This document shows, piece after piece, positions 18,504 to 26,820 of a stretch of DNA of 64,000 bases. Source of the stretch: Clostridiales bacterium (GTDB taxonomy: Bacteria > Bacillota > Clostridia > Saccharofermentanales > Saccharofermentanaceae). The position numbers and the translations under genes are program-made. The DNA lies in assembly GCA_017545245.1 (NCBI GenBank), contig JAFWPB010000016.1, positions 210,454 to 274,453 on the forward strand. Reading direction: 5' to 3'. Below the pieces are notes generated by a model. That model worked only from the letters and a program-made list of their open reading frames with translations, did not search any database and was not told the DNA's origin. How positions within the stretch are numbered: the stretch's first letter is position 1; the number at the start of each line of letters is the position of its first letter.

Positions 18504-20267
18504 TTACGCACCTACCTTCCACTCGATCGACCGGCTGTATTCATCAACCATCCGCTTGTAGAGACCGTTCTGATCCATAAGATCTTTATGTGATCCGCTT
18601 TCTACGAGTTTTCCATCTGACAAAACAAAGATCCTGTCCGCGTCGGCCACGGTACTAAGACGATGTGCGATCATGATCACCGTCTTATCCTTTGCCATTT
18701 CCGAGAAAGCCGCCTGAACTTTCGTCTCGTTATCCGGATCGGCAAATGCCGTCGCCTCATCCAGGATCAGGATCGGCGCATCTTTTAAAACAGCACGGGC
18801 GATCGTGATCCGCTGCTGTTCTCCTCCGGACAGATAGGTTCCCTTTTCACCCAGGACCGTATGGATCCCGTTCGGAAGCTTATTGATAATGTCCATGCAC
18901 TGTGCTTTTTCCAGAGCCGCCAGAACCTCTTCTTCCGTCGCGGAAGGTCTTCCCATCCGAACATTTTCCAGGATCGATGTCTTGATCAACCGGCTGTCCT
19001 GGAATACGAAGGACACCTGTCCCATCAGTTCCGACGAAGACATATCCTTGATATCCACTCCACCGATAGATATCTTTCCCTCACTCACATCGAAAAAGCG
19101 CACCAGAAGCTCCGCCAAAGTGGTTTTTCCTGATCCTGAAGGTCCGACCAGTGCAACATGTTCGCCGGGACGGATCGAAAGAGAAATATCCGATACCGCA
19201 TCTCTTGTTGCATCTTTATAACGATAGCTGACATGTTCCAGTTCAATACTGCTGTCCTTGGCCGAAAGCGAGCATTTCGATTCCGGGAGAGGTTCAATAG
19301 CCAGGACCTGATCTACACGTTTCAGCGCATCGATCAACGTCATTTCCGCTTCGCCGGAATAAGCAACCTTGGTTAGTGCTACCGTGATCAGCGGTGTTAC
19401 GATAATGTAGTACATGACATTCAGAATATCGGCATTAGCGATACCGTCGCCTGTAATAAGAAAAGCCGATACAACGAGTGCCAGAAAAATCGCATTTATA
19501 CAAGTCATGAATGCGATCATGGGTTTACGAAGCATGAGCGTGTAGTCTGTCGACCATTTTCCGAAATCATCGATCGATTTTTTAAATCTTGCAAATGAAT
19601 GCACGGTCTGACCGAAAGTCTTCACTACCGGAATTCCGCGTACGTACTCTGTTGCTTCACTGCTCATGACCTCAAGGGCACTCTGATACTCCCCCATTTT
19701 TTCCTGCATGTTCTTCCCCATCATAGTCATCATAAAGCAAAACCCAATGATTGCAGGGATCACGCAGATCAGACCGATCTTCCAGTTAAATGCAAGTACC
19801 AGAACAATAAGACCCACAGGGGTAACTGCCGCGACGGTCTTATCTGCCAGATTATGGGCGATATATGTTTCAGTTGCCGCGGTCGAATCATTCACGATAC
19901 GGCGGATCTTGCCGGTTCCGTCTTCATCAAAAACGCCCAAAGGCAGCGTAATGATCCTTCTCATCAATGCGCTCCTCATATTCGCTTGAACCCGGAACGC
20001 AGCAATGTGCGTGCACAACAGCGCCAGAATATAAACCAGAAGCGCTCCGATGATCAATCCTACCGCCAGCCATGCGTGTCCGGTGATCAGATCCGGGTCC
20101 TGTCCCTCTACCGCGATCTTAATGATCTTCCATAACTCATAAAACGGGATAAGTGTCATAGCACCACTAACACCAGCCAGTGCCCTTCCTATCAGGATCA
20201 GGTTCTTGTGACCGCCTGCATAATTCCGTATGAGCTTCATGTGATCATACTTTTCAACTTTTGCCAA
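18504..20267 (-). CDS. ABC transporter, fused membrane and ATPase domains (pair 2, first gene)
   Basis: 587 residues. Membrane domain about 25-310; ATPase with Walker A 'GPSGSGKTT', an altered signature 'YLSGGEQQR', Walker B 'ILILDEATAFAD', H-loop 'IAHRL'. The start is a TTG at 20267 with AGGAG nine bases before it; an ATG nine codons later (20240) lacks a good ribosome-binding site. First gene of the operon ABC-ABC-AraC, led by a GTTAGC operator at 20290. Confidence 0.86.
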   Translation of the reverse strand: MAKVEKYDHMKLIRNYAGGHKNLILIGRALAGVSGAMTLIPFYELWKIIKIAVEGQDPDLITGHAWLAVGLIIGALLVYILALLCTHIAAFRVQANMRSALMRRIITLPLGVFDEDGTGKIRRIVNDSTAATETYIAHNLADKTVAAVTPVGLIVLVLAFNWKIGLICVIPAIIGFCFMMTMMGKNMQEKMGEYQSALEVMSSEATEYVRGIPVVKTFGQTVHSFARFKKSIDDFGKWSTDYTLMLRKPMIAFMTCINAIFLALVVSAFLITGDGIANADILNVMYYIIVTPLITVALTKVAYSGEAEMTLIDALKRVDQVLAIEPLPESKCSLSAKDSSIELEHVSYRYKDATRDAVSDISLSIRPGEHVALVGPSGSGKTTLAELLVRFFDVSEGKISIGGVDIKDMSSSELMGQVSFVFQDSRLIKTSILENVRMGRPSATEEEVLAALEKAQCMDIINKLPNGIHTVLGEKGTYLSGGEQQRITIARAVLKDAPILILDEATAFADPDNETKVQAAFSEMAKDKTVIMIAHRLSTVADADRIFVLSDGKLVESGSHKDLMDQNGLYKRMVDEYSRSIEWKVGA

Positions 20268-20289
20268 ATTAAATCACTCCTTTTTTCTA

Positions 20290-20305
20290 GTTAGCTATCG
20301 CTAAC
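20290..20305. promoter_or_regulatory. GTTAGC-N4-GCTAAC operator before ABC pair 2
   Basis: GTTAGC-TATC-GCTAAC, perfect arms. On the minus strand a TTGACG touches its right edge (20306-20311) and a weak TAGAAA its left edge (20284-20289), spacing 16, so the operator would fill the promoter spacer. Confidence 0.78.
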
Positions 20306-20320
20306 CGTCAAACGATAACT

Positions 20321-20349
20321 TATACAATAAAAAAGAGCCTTGCGGCTCT
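20321..20349 (-). terminator. Terminator after the TetR gene
   Basis: On the minus strand AGAGCC-GCAA-GGCTCT is followed by TTTTTTATT, beginning 3 bp after the tetR stop codon. It insulates tetR from the ABC operon. Confidence 0.85.
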
Positions 20350-20352
20350 CTT

Positions 20353-20970
20353 CTATTTCACACCCATGATCTTCAGCCATCCCGGCATGAAGAACTCTTC
20401 TAATGTATTCAGATAACTTAGGATCTTTTCGTCTTCCTCTTCATGAAGGATCGATTCAAAGCAAGCCGATAAATACGCAGTGAGCAGCATATGTAATTCT
20501 GTTTCACTGATTTCTTTTACTGGATAACCTTTCTCCTTAAAGTACTCCAAAGCACGCATGAATTCCTTCTGATTCTCGATGACGAAATCATGTACGAAAT
20601 TCTCATATTTCGTTCCCTTCGACCCATTGAGCAAAAGGCGGAATTCTTCTTTTCTCGGAAGGATCACAGTCTTGATCAGATCCATGATCGTTTCATCAAA
20701 AAGCTTCTCTTCACTTTCCTTGCGTGCTGTCATTTCGTATTTGATCCGGATATGCCGTTTGGTCCAGTTTTCAATTTCTGAAACCAGAGGGGAAACAATT
20801 GCCTCAAACATGGATGCCTTGTCGGGATAATGCCGATAAAGTCCGGCGGAAGTCATGCCCGCACGGGAACCGATGCTACGGATCGATGCAGCTTCAAATC
20901 CTTTTTCAAGAAACTCTTCCTTGATCGCCCGGTTCACTTTGATGTGACTTGCAGACTTATCTCTCGGCAT
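20353..20970 (-). CDS. TetR-family regulator (ABC pair 2 side)
   Basis: 205 residues from ATG 20970. N-terminal TetR helix-turn-helix ('IRSIGSRAGMTSAGLYRHYPDKASMFEAIV'), with a C-terminal ligand/dimer domain of normal size. Two further in-frame starts upstream (20988, 21000) lie within the inverted repeat described next and are less likely. It is transcribed alone, towards the ABC pair 2 operon, and insulated from it by a terminator. It resembles the TetR at 36895 in the recognition-helix region, so the two may be paralogues. Likely a local repressor of transporter genes; the ligand is unknown. Confidence 0.85.
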   Translation of the reverse strand: MPRDKSASHIKVNRAIKEEFLEKGFEAASIRSIGSRAGMTSAGLYRHYPDKASMFEAIVSPLVSEIENWTKRHIRIKYEMTARKESEEKLFDETIMDLIKTVILPRKEEFRLLLNGSKGTKYENFVHDFVIENQKEFMRALEYFKEKGYPVKEISETELHMLLTAYLSACFESILHEEEDEKILSYLNTLEEFFMPGWLKIMGVK

Positions 20971-21060
20971 GAACAACAGACTTCCTTTCATTGTGATCAT
21001 TGTTAGCTATCATCGATAACCTACATAATCATGCACCATAAAAGGAAGTCTGTCAAGTTC
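20971..21060. promoter_or_regulatory. tetR promoter region with long inverted repeat
   Basis: An imperfect palindrome, GTTAGC-N7-GATAAC (21002-21020), lies in the middle. The two ends (20975-20990 and 21041-21060) are inverted copies of an AAAGGAAGTCTGT-type sequence. On the minus strand TTGACA falls in the outer copy (21052-21057). The inner copy also holds the ribosome-binding site, so the 5' end of the RNA, depending on the start site, could pair with it. Confidence 0.5.
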
Positions 21061-21064
21061 ATGA

Positions 21065-21811
21065 TCAAGCTTTTTTACCCTGATTTGCCACAGCTTCCAT
21101 CTTCGCTTTCAAAGCTTCCTGATCACCGAGATAGTAGTGATTCAGAACACGGAAATCATCATCAAATTCATATACCAGCGGAACAGCTGTCGGAATATTG
21201 ACGCCGATGATCTCTTCGGAAGACAGGTTATCAAAATACTTCACAAGAGCACGGAGCGAGTTACCGTGAGCCGCGATCACCACTCTCTTTCCCGCCTTCA
21301 TTTCCGGCTTGATCACCTCTTCAAAATACGGGATCACGCGCTCTATCGTCGTTTCCAGACTTTCATTCTTCGGAAGAAGCGAAACATCCACATCCCGGAA
21401 CATAGCCTGCTTTGTCGCAGAACGCTCATCGTCGTCAGAAAGCTCCGGCGGCTTTACGTCGAAAGAACGTCTCCAGATCTTCACCTGCTCCTCACCGTAT
21501 TTTTCGGCAGTTTCAGACTTATTCAACCCCTGTAGCGCACCGTAGTGGCGTTCGTTCAGTTTCCATGACTTCACGACAGGGAGCCAGGCTCTGTCCATCT
21601 CATCCAGCGCAATATTCAGCGTATGGATCGCACGCTTCAGATAGGAAGTGAAACAAATATCAAAGTCATATCCTTCAGCAAGAAGCATCCGGCCTGCCGC
21701 CTTTGCCTCTTCTCTTCCCTTTTCGCTCAGATCCACATCTGTCCACCCGGTGAACAGGTTGAGCTTATTCCATTCACTTTCTCCATGTCGGATCAATACT
21801 AATTTCATCAT
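21065..21811 (-). CDS. gpmA: 2,3-bisphosphoglycerate-dependent phosphoglycerate mutase
   Basis: 248 residues, the usual size for GpmA. The phosphohistidine motif '[24 protein letters not shown]' at the N-terminus and the second histidine motif '[10 protein letters not shown]' near residue 185 are intact. It interconverts 3- and 2-phosphoglycerate in glycolysis and, unlike the Mn-dependent GpmI type, needs no metal. It is the last gene behind feoA, feoB and the HMA protein, 29 bp after the latter and with its own AGGAGA site, so it probably shares their promoter. E. coli gpmA is also Fur-regulated, which makes the iron-operon setting meaningful. Confidence 0.95.
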   Translation of the reverse strand: MMKLVLIRHGESEWNKLNLFTGWTDVDLSEKGREEAKAAGRMLLAEGYDFDICFTSYLKRAIHTLNIALDEMDRAWLPVVKSWKLNERHYGALQGLNKSETAEKYGEEQVKIWRRSFDVKPPELSDDDERSATKQAMFRDVDVSLLPKNESLETTIERVIPYFEEVIKPEMKAGKRVVIAAHGNSLRALVKYFDNLSSEEIIGVNIPTAVPLVYEFDDDFRVLNHYYLGDQEALKAKMEAVANQGKKA

Positions 21812-21840
21812 GATTCATCTCTCCTTTATATATGATTCTA

Positions 21841-22095
21841 TTAACCAAACAATCCGAAAAGTTTTTTCTCATAAGGAGCCGCCTGAACCGACAGGACCGT
21901 ATATCCTGTCTCGCGGATCGCTTCTTTGAGTTGTTGCATATCCGGTCTTTCTTCCGCGACAAAAGAACTCTCCCCTTTGCTATGGGAGCTCTTGACCTTC
22001 TTGGCTCCCGGGATGGTTTTCCTTATCACTTCATTGATATGCGCCTCACACATACTGCATGCCATACCTTCAATTTTCATCGTGATCTGATACAT
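21841..22095 (-). CDS. Small heavy-metal-associated (HMA) domain protein
   Basis: 84 residues, one ferredoxin-like HMA domain ('MKIEGMACSMCEAHINEVI') with the metal-binding pair C-S-M-C in the expected loop. Such free-standing domains carry Cu+, Zn2+ or similar ions as chaperones. It lies 10 bp after feoB and takes the place where FeoC or Cys-rich FeoB-associated proteins are usually found. Its partner is therefore likely FeoB, though the metal is not certain. Confidence 0.88.
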   Translation of the reverse strand: MYQITMKIEGMACSMCEAHINEVIRKTIPGAKKVKSSHSKGESSFVAEERPDMQQLKEAIRETGYTVLSVQAAPYEKKLFGLFG

Positions 22096-22105
22096 ATTGA
22101 CTCCT

Positions 22106-23974
22106 TTACATAAACAAATCCGCTACATGATAAACAATGCAGGATAGGAGCAGTGCTGATCCGAAATAGAAGATGGCTACCCGTGCTGTCCACTTTAAGG
22201 AATGGGACTCACGATAGGTCGTAGAGAGAGCCATCACGCACGGAATATTGAACGTCACGGCAAACATGAATGCCAGAGCTTCTGCCGAAGAGACCGCATT
22301 ACTCATGACCGTAGAAAGCGTACCTGCATCCGCTCCGCTTGTTTTAGCATTAAATGTCGCATTGAGGAGCGAATTATCACCTACAAATACAGAGTTCAGG
22401 ACACCGAGAACTGCTTCTTTTGCAAAGGCCGAGCTTAAGAATGCCATAAAAGTACGCCATCCCATACCGAAGAACTTGGTCACCGGCTCGATCGCCGTAC
22501 CGGCTTTATAAAGGATACTGTCTTCAACTTTTCCGCTTCCACTGTATGAAAGTGCCCAGAACAGAAGCGAGATCAAGGTCACCGTCCGAAGCGCACGGAA
22601 GAAGATATCGGAAGACTTAAAGAAGGATTCTTTCCAGATATGTTTCCAGTGAGCTTTGTGATACGGCGGAAGCTCCATGATCATACCGGTACGGTTCTCA
22701 ATAGGTGCAAGTTTTTTACCGAAGATCTTGGATACAAGAAAGATCATCACAAAGATATAAAGAAGGATCCCGATACAGATCAGCAGCGTTCCCCATGCCG
22801 GGAAGAACATACCGGAAATGACCGGCACGATCGCCCAGATCGATGCACACGGGATGGCCCATACTGCTGCCATCGCCAGCATCTTCTGTCCCCAGTTATC
22901 CATGACACGGGTACCACAGGAACCTCCGATCGTACAGCCGAACCCCATAAGAAGCGGAGCGACCGCCTTGCCCTGAAGGCCGATCTTGCTTAATACGCCA
23001 TCGAACTGATATGCGGCTCTTGCCAAAAAACCAACTTCTTCCAGGAAGCCGAAAACAAGATTTACACCAAGTACAAAAGCGGCCATAGAAAGAGAGAAAT
23101 AGACTACATTCGGCAGCATCAGACTGAATATCGATACCAGCCACGGATGAACGTTCCATCCCGTCAAAGCATCTGCGATCGGCCCGCTGGTATACTGTGG
23201 AATCATGGATCCAATGCTCATAAACGGAATACAAATGATCATCGCCACCATGAAAGCCAGAAGAATAATACCGATAGTAACAACTTTTCCAAGGACCGGA
23301 CGGATCGCGATACGGTCAAACTTAGATAAAGAATACTTTTCATCTTTGGTTTTCGTTACGCCATCGAGGATCTCCGAAACCCACTGGAATTTCGTTTCAC
23401 TTTCTGCCTTCAACTGATCCGCGCTCACCTTATCTTTTGCTCCATTTCCCGAAGCCAGATAGGGAGCCGAGGAAAGTGTATGCGGAGCAGAGAGTTCCTT
23501 CACGATCAACTCTTTCAGTTTCCCATATTCTTTGCCTTCCGCCGCTGTGAACGGAAGGACCGGGATACCCAGACGCGAGGAAAGAAGGTCAGCATCAATG
23601 GTTTTGTTCTGCTTTTCCGCCACGTCCATCATGTTCAGGATCAGGATCGCAGGTTTCCCCATCGAGGCAAATTCCGATACCATATACATGCTTCTCTCAA
23701 GCTGGGAAGCATCGACCAGTATGCATACCAGATCAGCTTTCCCGCTCTTGATAAAATCCTCTGTGATGATCTCTTCATCCGAGTTTCCGGAAAGCGCGTA
23801 GCTGCCGGGAAGGTCAACCAGATTATATTTCGTTCCGTTATAAGAAAAAGAACCATCCTTCTTTTCGACAGTCTTACCAGGCCAGTTACCAACATGCTGA
23901 CGGGCACCGGTCAATTGATTAAATACAGTGGACTTACCGGAGTTCGGCTGTCCCAGAAGTGCAATCGTGCTCAT
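22106..23974 (-). CDS. feoB: Ferrous iron (divalent metal) transporter FeoB, variant type
   Basis: 622 residues. N-terminal G domain with G1 'GQPNSGKST', G3 'DLPGSYAL' and G4 'NMMD', a helical linker, then about eight membrane helices with two gate regions. The first gate reads 'GFGCTIGGSCGTRVM' instead of the classical GCNVPA-type sequence, marking a divergent FeoB subgroup. A Porphyromonas FeoB2 is known to move manganese, so metal choice here is open between Fe2+ and Mn2+. The start is ATG 23974, overlapping the feoA stop (TAATG). Operon order is feoA-feoB-HMA-gpmA. Confidence 0.92.
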   Translation of the reverse strand: MSTIALLGQPNSGKSTVFNQLTGARQHVGNWPGKTVEKKDGSFSYNGTKYNLVDLPGSYALSGNSDEEIITEDFIKSGKADLVCILVDASQLERSMYMVSEFASMGKPAILILNMMDVAEKQNKTIDADLLSSRLGIPVLPFTAAEGKEYGKLKELIVKELSAPHTLSSAPYLASGNGAKDKVSADQLKAESETKFQWVSEILDGVTKTKDEKYSLSKFDRIAIRPVLGKVVTIGIILLAFMVAMIICIPFMSIGSMIPQYTSGPIADALTGWNVHPWLVSIFSLMLPNVVYFSLSMAAFVLGVNLVFGFLEEVGFLARAAYQFDGVLSKIGLQGKAVAPLLMGFGCTIGGSCGTRVMDNWGQKMLAMAAVWAIPCASIWAIVPVISGMFFPAWGTLLICIGILLYIFVMIFLVSKIFGKKLAPIENRTGMIMELPPYHKAHWKHIWKESFFKSSDIFFRALRTVTLISLLFWALSYSGSGKVEDSILYKAGTAIEPVTKFFGMGWRTFMAFLSSAFAKEAVLGVLNSVFVGDNSLLNATFNAKTSGADAGTLSTVMSNAVSSAEALAFMFAVTFNIPCVMALSTTYRESHSLKWTARVAIFYFGSALLLSCIVYHVADLFM

Positions 23975-24198
23975 TATACCTTCACCTCCACTTCGATCCT
24001 CTCGCAATCCTTACGGTTCAAAGCCAGAAGTGTTTCCCGCGCATAAATCAGAAGCGGCATCTTCTTATCATTACGGACGACCTGTATACGAGTCCCTTCA
24101 GTTAATCCGATTGAAGTTATGCGTGACAGGAAATGCGTATCCGAACCCAGCGTCCTTATAGTCGCCATCTGATCCACGCTTACATCACTAAGTCTCAT
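23974..24198 (-). CDS. feoA: FeoA, small SH3-like partner of FeoB
   Basis: 74 residues, beta-rich SH3-like FeoA fold ('RITSIGLTEGTRIQVVRNDKKMPLLIYARETLLALNRKDCERIEV'). FeoA docks on FeoB and is needed for its transport activity. First gene of the feo operon, with GGGGGATG before the ATG. Two GTTAGC-type operators precede it. Confidence 0.93.
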   Translation of the reverse strand: MRLSDVSVDQMATIRTLGSDTHFLSRITSIGLTEGTRIQVVRNDKKMPLLIYARETLLALNRKDCERIEVEVKV

Positions 24199-24218
24199 TC
24201 ATTCATCCCCCTTGCATC

Positions 24219-24234
24219 GTTAGCTTATGCTAAC
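24219..24234. promoter_or_regulatory. GTTAGC-N4-GCTAAC operator, feo operon, leader copy
   Basis: GTTAGC-TTAT-GCTAAC with perfect arms, 21 bp before feoA. It is directly followed by the 12-bp palindrome CAGCATATGCTG (24235-24246). Confidence 0.8.
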
Positions 24235-24293
24235 CAGCATATGCTGATTAGCCATATTGAAAACGAAAGAAATATATTTTGCGGAATTTCGCA

Positions 24294-24326
24294 GTTAGTA
24301 TATGCTAACCGCTGTACAAATGCAAG
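24294..24326 (-). promoter_or_regulatory. feo operon promoter with overlapping operator
   Basis: On the minus strand TTGCAT (24321-24326), a 17-bp spacer, then TATACT (24298-24303). The operator GTTAGT-ATAT-GCTAAC (24294-24309, one mismatch) covers the -10 box. A repressor bound here would block RNA polymerase. Confidence 0.72.
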
Positions 24327-24348
24327 GGCATTTTAAAGATTTTCTTTC

Positions 24349-24516
24349 TCAATTTTCACAGAACGAAGCTTTGCGAAGAGTTATATATCTATTGTCTCCT
24401 TCCAGATAGGTATCAAATACTCCCCTCACCATACATTCTTCGCCGATATCCGGATAATCATCCGGGAAAGTTCCTTCTTTTTCCTTTCCAAAAGCGAAGC
24501 GCATAATGCGAATCAT
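24349..24516 (-). CDS. Small ORF, 55 aa, possible remnant of a lipoprotein gene
   Basis: Reads MIRIMRFAFGKEKEGTFPDD at the start, then 'YPDIGEECMVRGVFDTYLEG' and 'YITLRKASFCEN'. The middle resembles the last strand-rich (OB-like) part of clostridial lipoproteins, so this may be a cut-down C-terminus rather than a full gene. The start lies inside a 32-bp hairpin (24499-24530: GCGCATAA...TTATGCGC) that could be the terminator of the MacB-like permease gene. No clear ribosome-binding site. Between 24310 and 24575 nothing else was seen. Confidence 0.35.
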   Translation of the reverse strand: MIRIMRFAFGKEKEGTFPDDYPDIGEECMVRGVFDTYLEGDNRYITLRKASFCEN

Positions 24517-24530
24517 TCGCAATTATGCGC
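24499..24530 (-). terminator. Hairpin after MacB-like permease A
   Basis: Inverted repeat with outer arms GCGCATAAT/ATTATGCGC and an inner GCGAAT/ATTCGC pair, 45 bp after the permease stop. On the minus strand it is followed by TTCGCTTTT, a weak U-tract. Confidence 0.45.
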
Positions 24531-24574
24531 TACCGTAAAATCTCTGTCAAACCTGTTTTTCTATAATCTCACTT

Positions 24575-26809
24575 CTATTCCTGATTATTCTTCAGGCTCT
24601 CCACCATCTCTACCTTTTTCACCTTCGAAGACAGGAGGAACATGGAGATCACATAGGATGCAAGAGTGATTCCCACACAGATCAGGAGCGACTTGGGCGT
24701 GACATAGTTCTCAATAAAGGAATTATACTTCGCCGTCTGGGATTCAAAGTTCAGCCGGTTCAGAACCGTGCCCAGCCAGATACCCAGAGCGATACCGATC
24801 GGCAGAAGCAGATGATAAACATAGGTCACGATGCGGTTGATCTCCCCGTCCCTATAACCCAGCACCTTCAGCATCGAGATCACCGAAGTACTCTCATTGA
24901 GAAGGATATTTACCATCAGGTATGTCGTGATGACCGAGATAATGACTGCGATCACCGTGATCGGCATCAAAAGATCTTTCATGCCCTGATTGATCGTCTT
25001 ATCCAGCGCTTCCGAAAGAGAAGATTTGCTCACTTCACGCAGAAGTTCCGAATCTCTGTATGGCAGTTTTTCCTTGCTCATGACCAGCGTATAGGCGTTC
25101 TCTGGCATAGAAAGGAGCCTGTTGACCGAGGATCGGGATGCAACCATCAAAGACTGCGAACCGTTGACAAAAACTCCATCCACATGAACCGGATACTCTT
25201 TAAGATCCGCGATATTTCTTATAGTAATGGTATCTCCGGCTTTCACGTGATATGCAAAAGCACTCATCTCGGAGATATAGAATTTGTCCTCATCAAGTGG
25301 GAACTCATTTCCATCCGAGTCTTTTACATGGATCATCGAAGTATCGTCGATTCCCATCAGGGTGATCAGGTCCGGGTTATCCTTGACTTCAAAGGAAGCT
25401 GCCATCACTGCCGCTCCCTTATCCGGAACTCCGGTCTTTACCGAAGAAAGAAAGTATTCGTATTCAAATTCACCTGTCTCTTTCACGCTGGTGTCGACAT
25501 ATCTCTGGATCGAGTCCACGCAGGCGAAGGTAAATGCCACCAGTGTGCCGCCCAGCGCGATGCCGCAGATGACCAGAAGGGTTCTGGGGAGATGGCCGAA
25601 CACAGCGCGAAGCTTATACTTTGTTCTGAAACTTAACTTCGCCTTTCGAAGTCCCATCCTCTTCTTCTTATTCTTCTTAAGGCCTTTGATCATGTCGATC
25701 GCTGACCCGCGCATGTTGATAAGGGCAGTAATAAAAACTGCGATCACATAGCACGCGGTAGGAAGCACAAGTGCAATAAGAGAGGATTTCCAGGTGATGT
25801 GTGTCACTTTATAGAAGACTTCCATCTTATCCTCGATCAGCATATCTGAAAGAGGAGCAAGTGCCGGGATCGAAAAAAGAACACCCAGGATACCGCCAAG
25901 AATTCCCGGAATTGCGCCCAGCACACTGTAATGCAGAGCCAGTTCATACCGCTTATATCCCAAGGCATGGAGGACACCGATCATCTTTCTCTCGTTTTTG
26001 ATCTTACGACCCAGCACGACCGCGATCAGAAGCACCATGAACACCATCGTTGTCGGCAGGATGATTTGCACGGTATAGCTTAATTCATCGAACTGGTCTT
26101 TCGGGCTCTGAATACGGGAGTTATTACTGACATCCACATAGGACAGCGTCCCGTACTTCTCGTTCAGTGCTTTTCGAAAAGCCGTCACGTCAGTCTTATC
26201 ACTATATCGAACAGCATAAACTGTCGCCATATCCTTTTTCTCATATGTGACAAAAGCACTTTCCTTCACCACACCGATGCCAAACCGGTCGCTGTCGGAA
26301 AAGGTATCCGTGATGTTTTTCAGGCAGAAAAGATAGTCCGTGCGGATGACTTCGCCACAGATGTGATAGGTCCTTCCGTCAAGATCGATACTATCGCCGA
26401 TCTTGAGGTTCTGGCGTTGCATAAAAAGCCCATTTAGAAGAATATCTGTATCGGACTCAAGATCCCTGCCATCCTGCACCTTGTATAGATTGATCGCTGA
26501 AGAGGGAGCAAAGATTCGGACCTCCGCTTCCGAGTTTTCCATATTAAGATCGATATAAGGCTGTGTTTCCACAGTAACGTGGTGCTTTTCTTCCAGTTCC
26601 TGTACATCATCGATCGGCAGCAGTGTCATAAACTGCGCGTCTTCCAGCTGTGCCTCATCCAGAAGCTTATTAAAACTTTCCTGTTGTACCCCGTAAGAGG
26701 AATCGAATGCCACATACAGACATACCACAAGTGCCGTCAGTATCGTTATACTCACGAAAAATGACAAATTACTTCGGAAATTCCGGATATATCTTTTATT
26801 CAGTACCAT
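24575..26809 (-). CDS. MacB-like ABC permease A (two FtsX domains)
   Basis: 744 residues. One N-terminal helix (about 18-37), a large extracytoplasmic region, a first FtsX block of three helices (about 240-370), a second extracellular part, and a second FtsX block at the C-terminus (about 625-735), ending 'KVEMVESLKNNQE'. This is the large duplicated FtsX permease layout of the MacB/BceB superfamily in Gram-positives. It works with the ATPase encoded 11 bp upstream. Export of peptides or lipophilic compounds, or sensing of them, is typical; the substrate is unknown. Confidence 0.85.
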   Translation of the reverse strand: MVLNKRYIRNFRSNLSFFVSITILTALVVCLYVAFDSSYGVQQESFNKLLDEAQLEDAQFMTLLPIDDVQELEEKHHVTVETQPYIDLNMENSEAEVRIFAPSSAINLYKVQDGRDLESDTDILLNGLFMQRQNLKIGDSIDLDGRTYHICGEVIRTDYLFCLKNITDTFSDSDRFGIGVVKESAFVTYEKKDMATVYAVRYSDKTDVTAFRKALNEKYGTLSYVDVSNNSRIQSPKDQFDELSYTVQIILPTTMVFMVLLIAVVLGRKIKNERKMIGVLHALGYKRYELALHYSVLGAIPGILGGILGVLFSIPALAPLSDMLIEDKMEVFYKVTHITWKSSLIALVLPTACYVIAVFITALINMRGSAIDMIKGLKKNKKKRMGLRKAKLSFRTKYKLRAVFGHLPRTLLVICGIALGGTLVAFTFACVDSIQRYVDTSVKETGEFEYEYFLSSVKTGVPDKGAAVMAASFEVKDNPDLITLMGIDDTSMIHVKDSDGNEFPLDEDKFYISEMSAFAYHVKAGDTITIRNIADLKEYPVHVDGVFVNGSQSLMVASRSSVNRLLSMPENAYTLVMSKEKLPYRDSELLREVSKSSLSEALDKTINQGMKDLLMPITVIAVIISVITTYLMVNILLNESTSVISMLKVLGYRDGEINRIVTYVYHLLLPIGIALGIWLGTVLNRLNFESQTAKYNSFIENYVTPKSLLICVGITLASYVISMFLLSSKVKKVEMVESLKNNQE

Positions 26810-26820
26810 ACTCCGTCACC

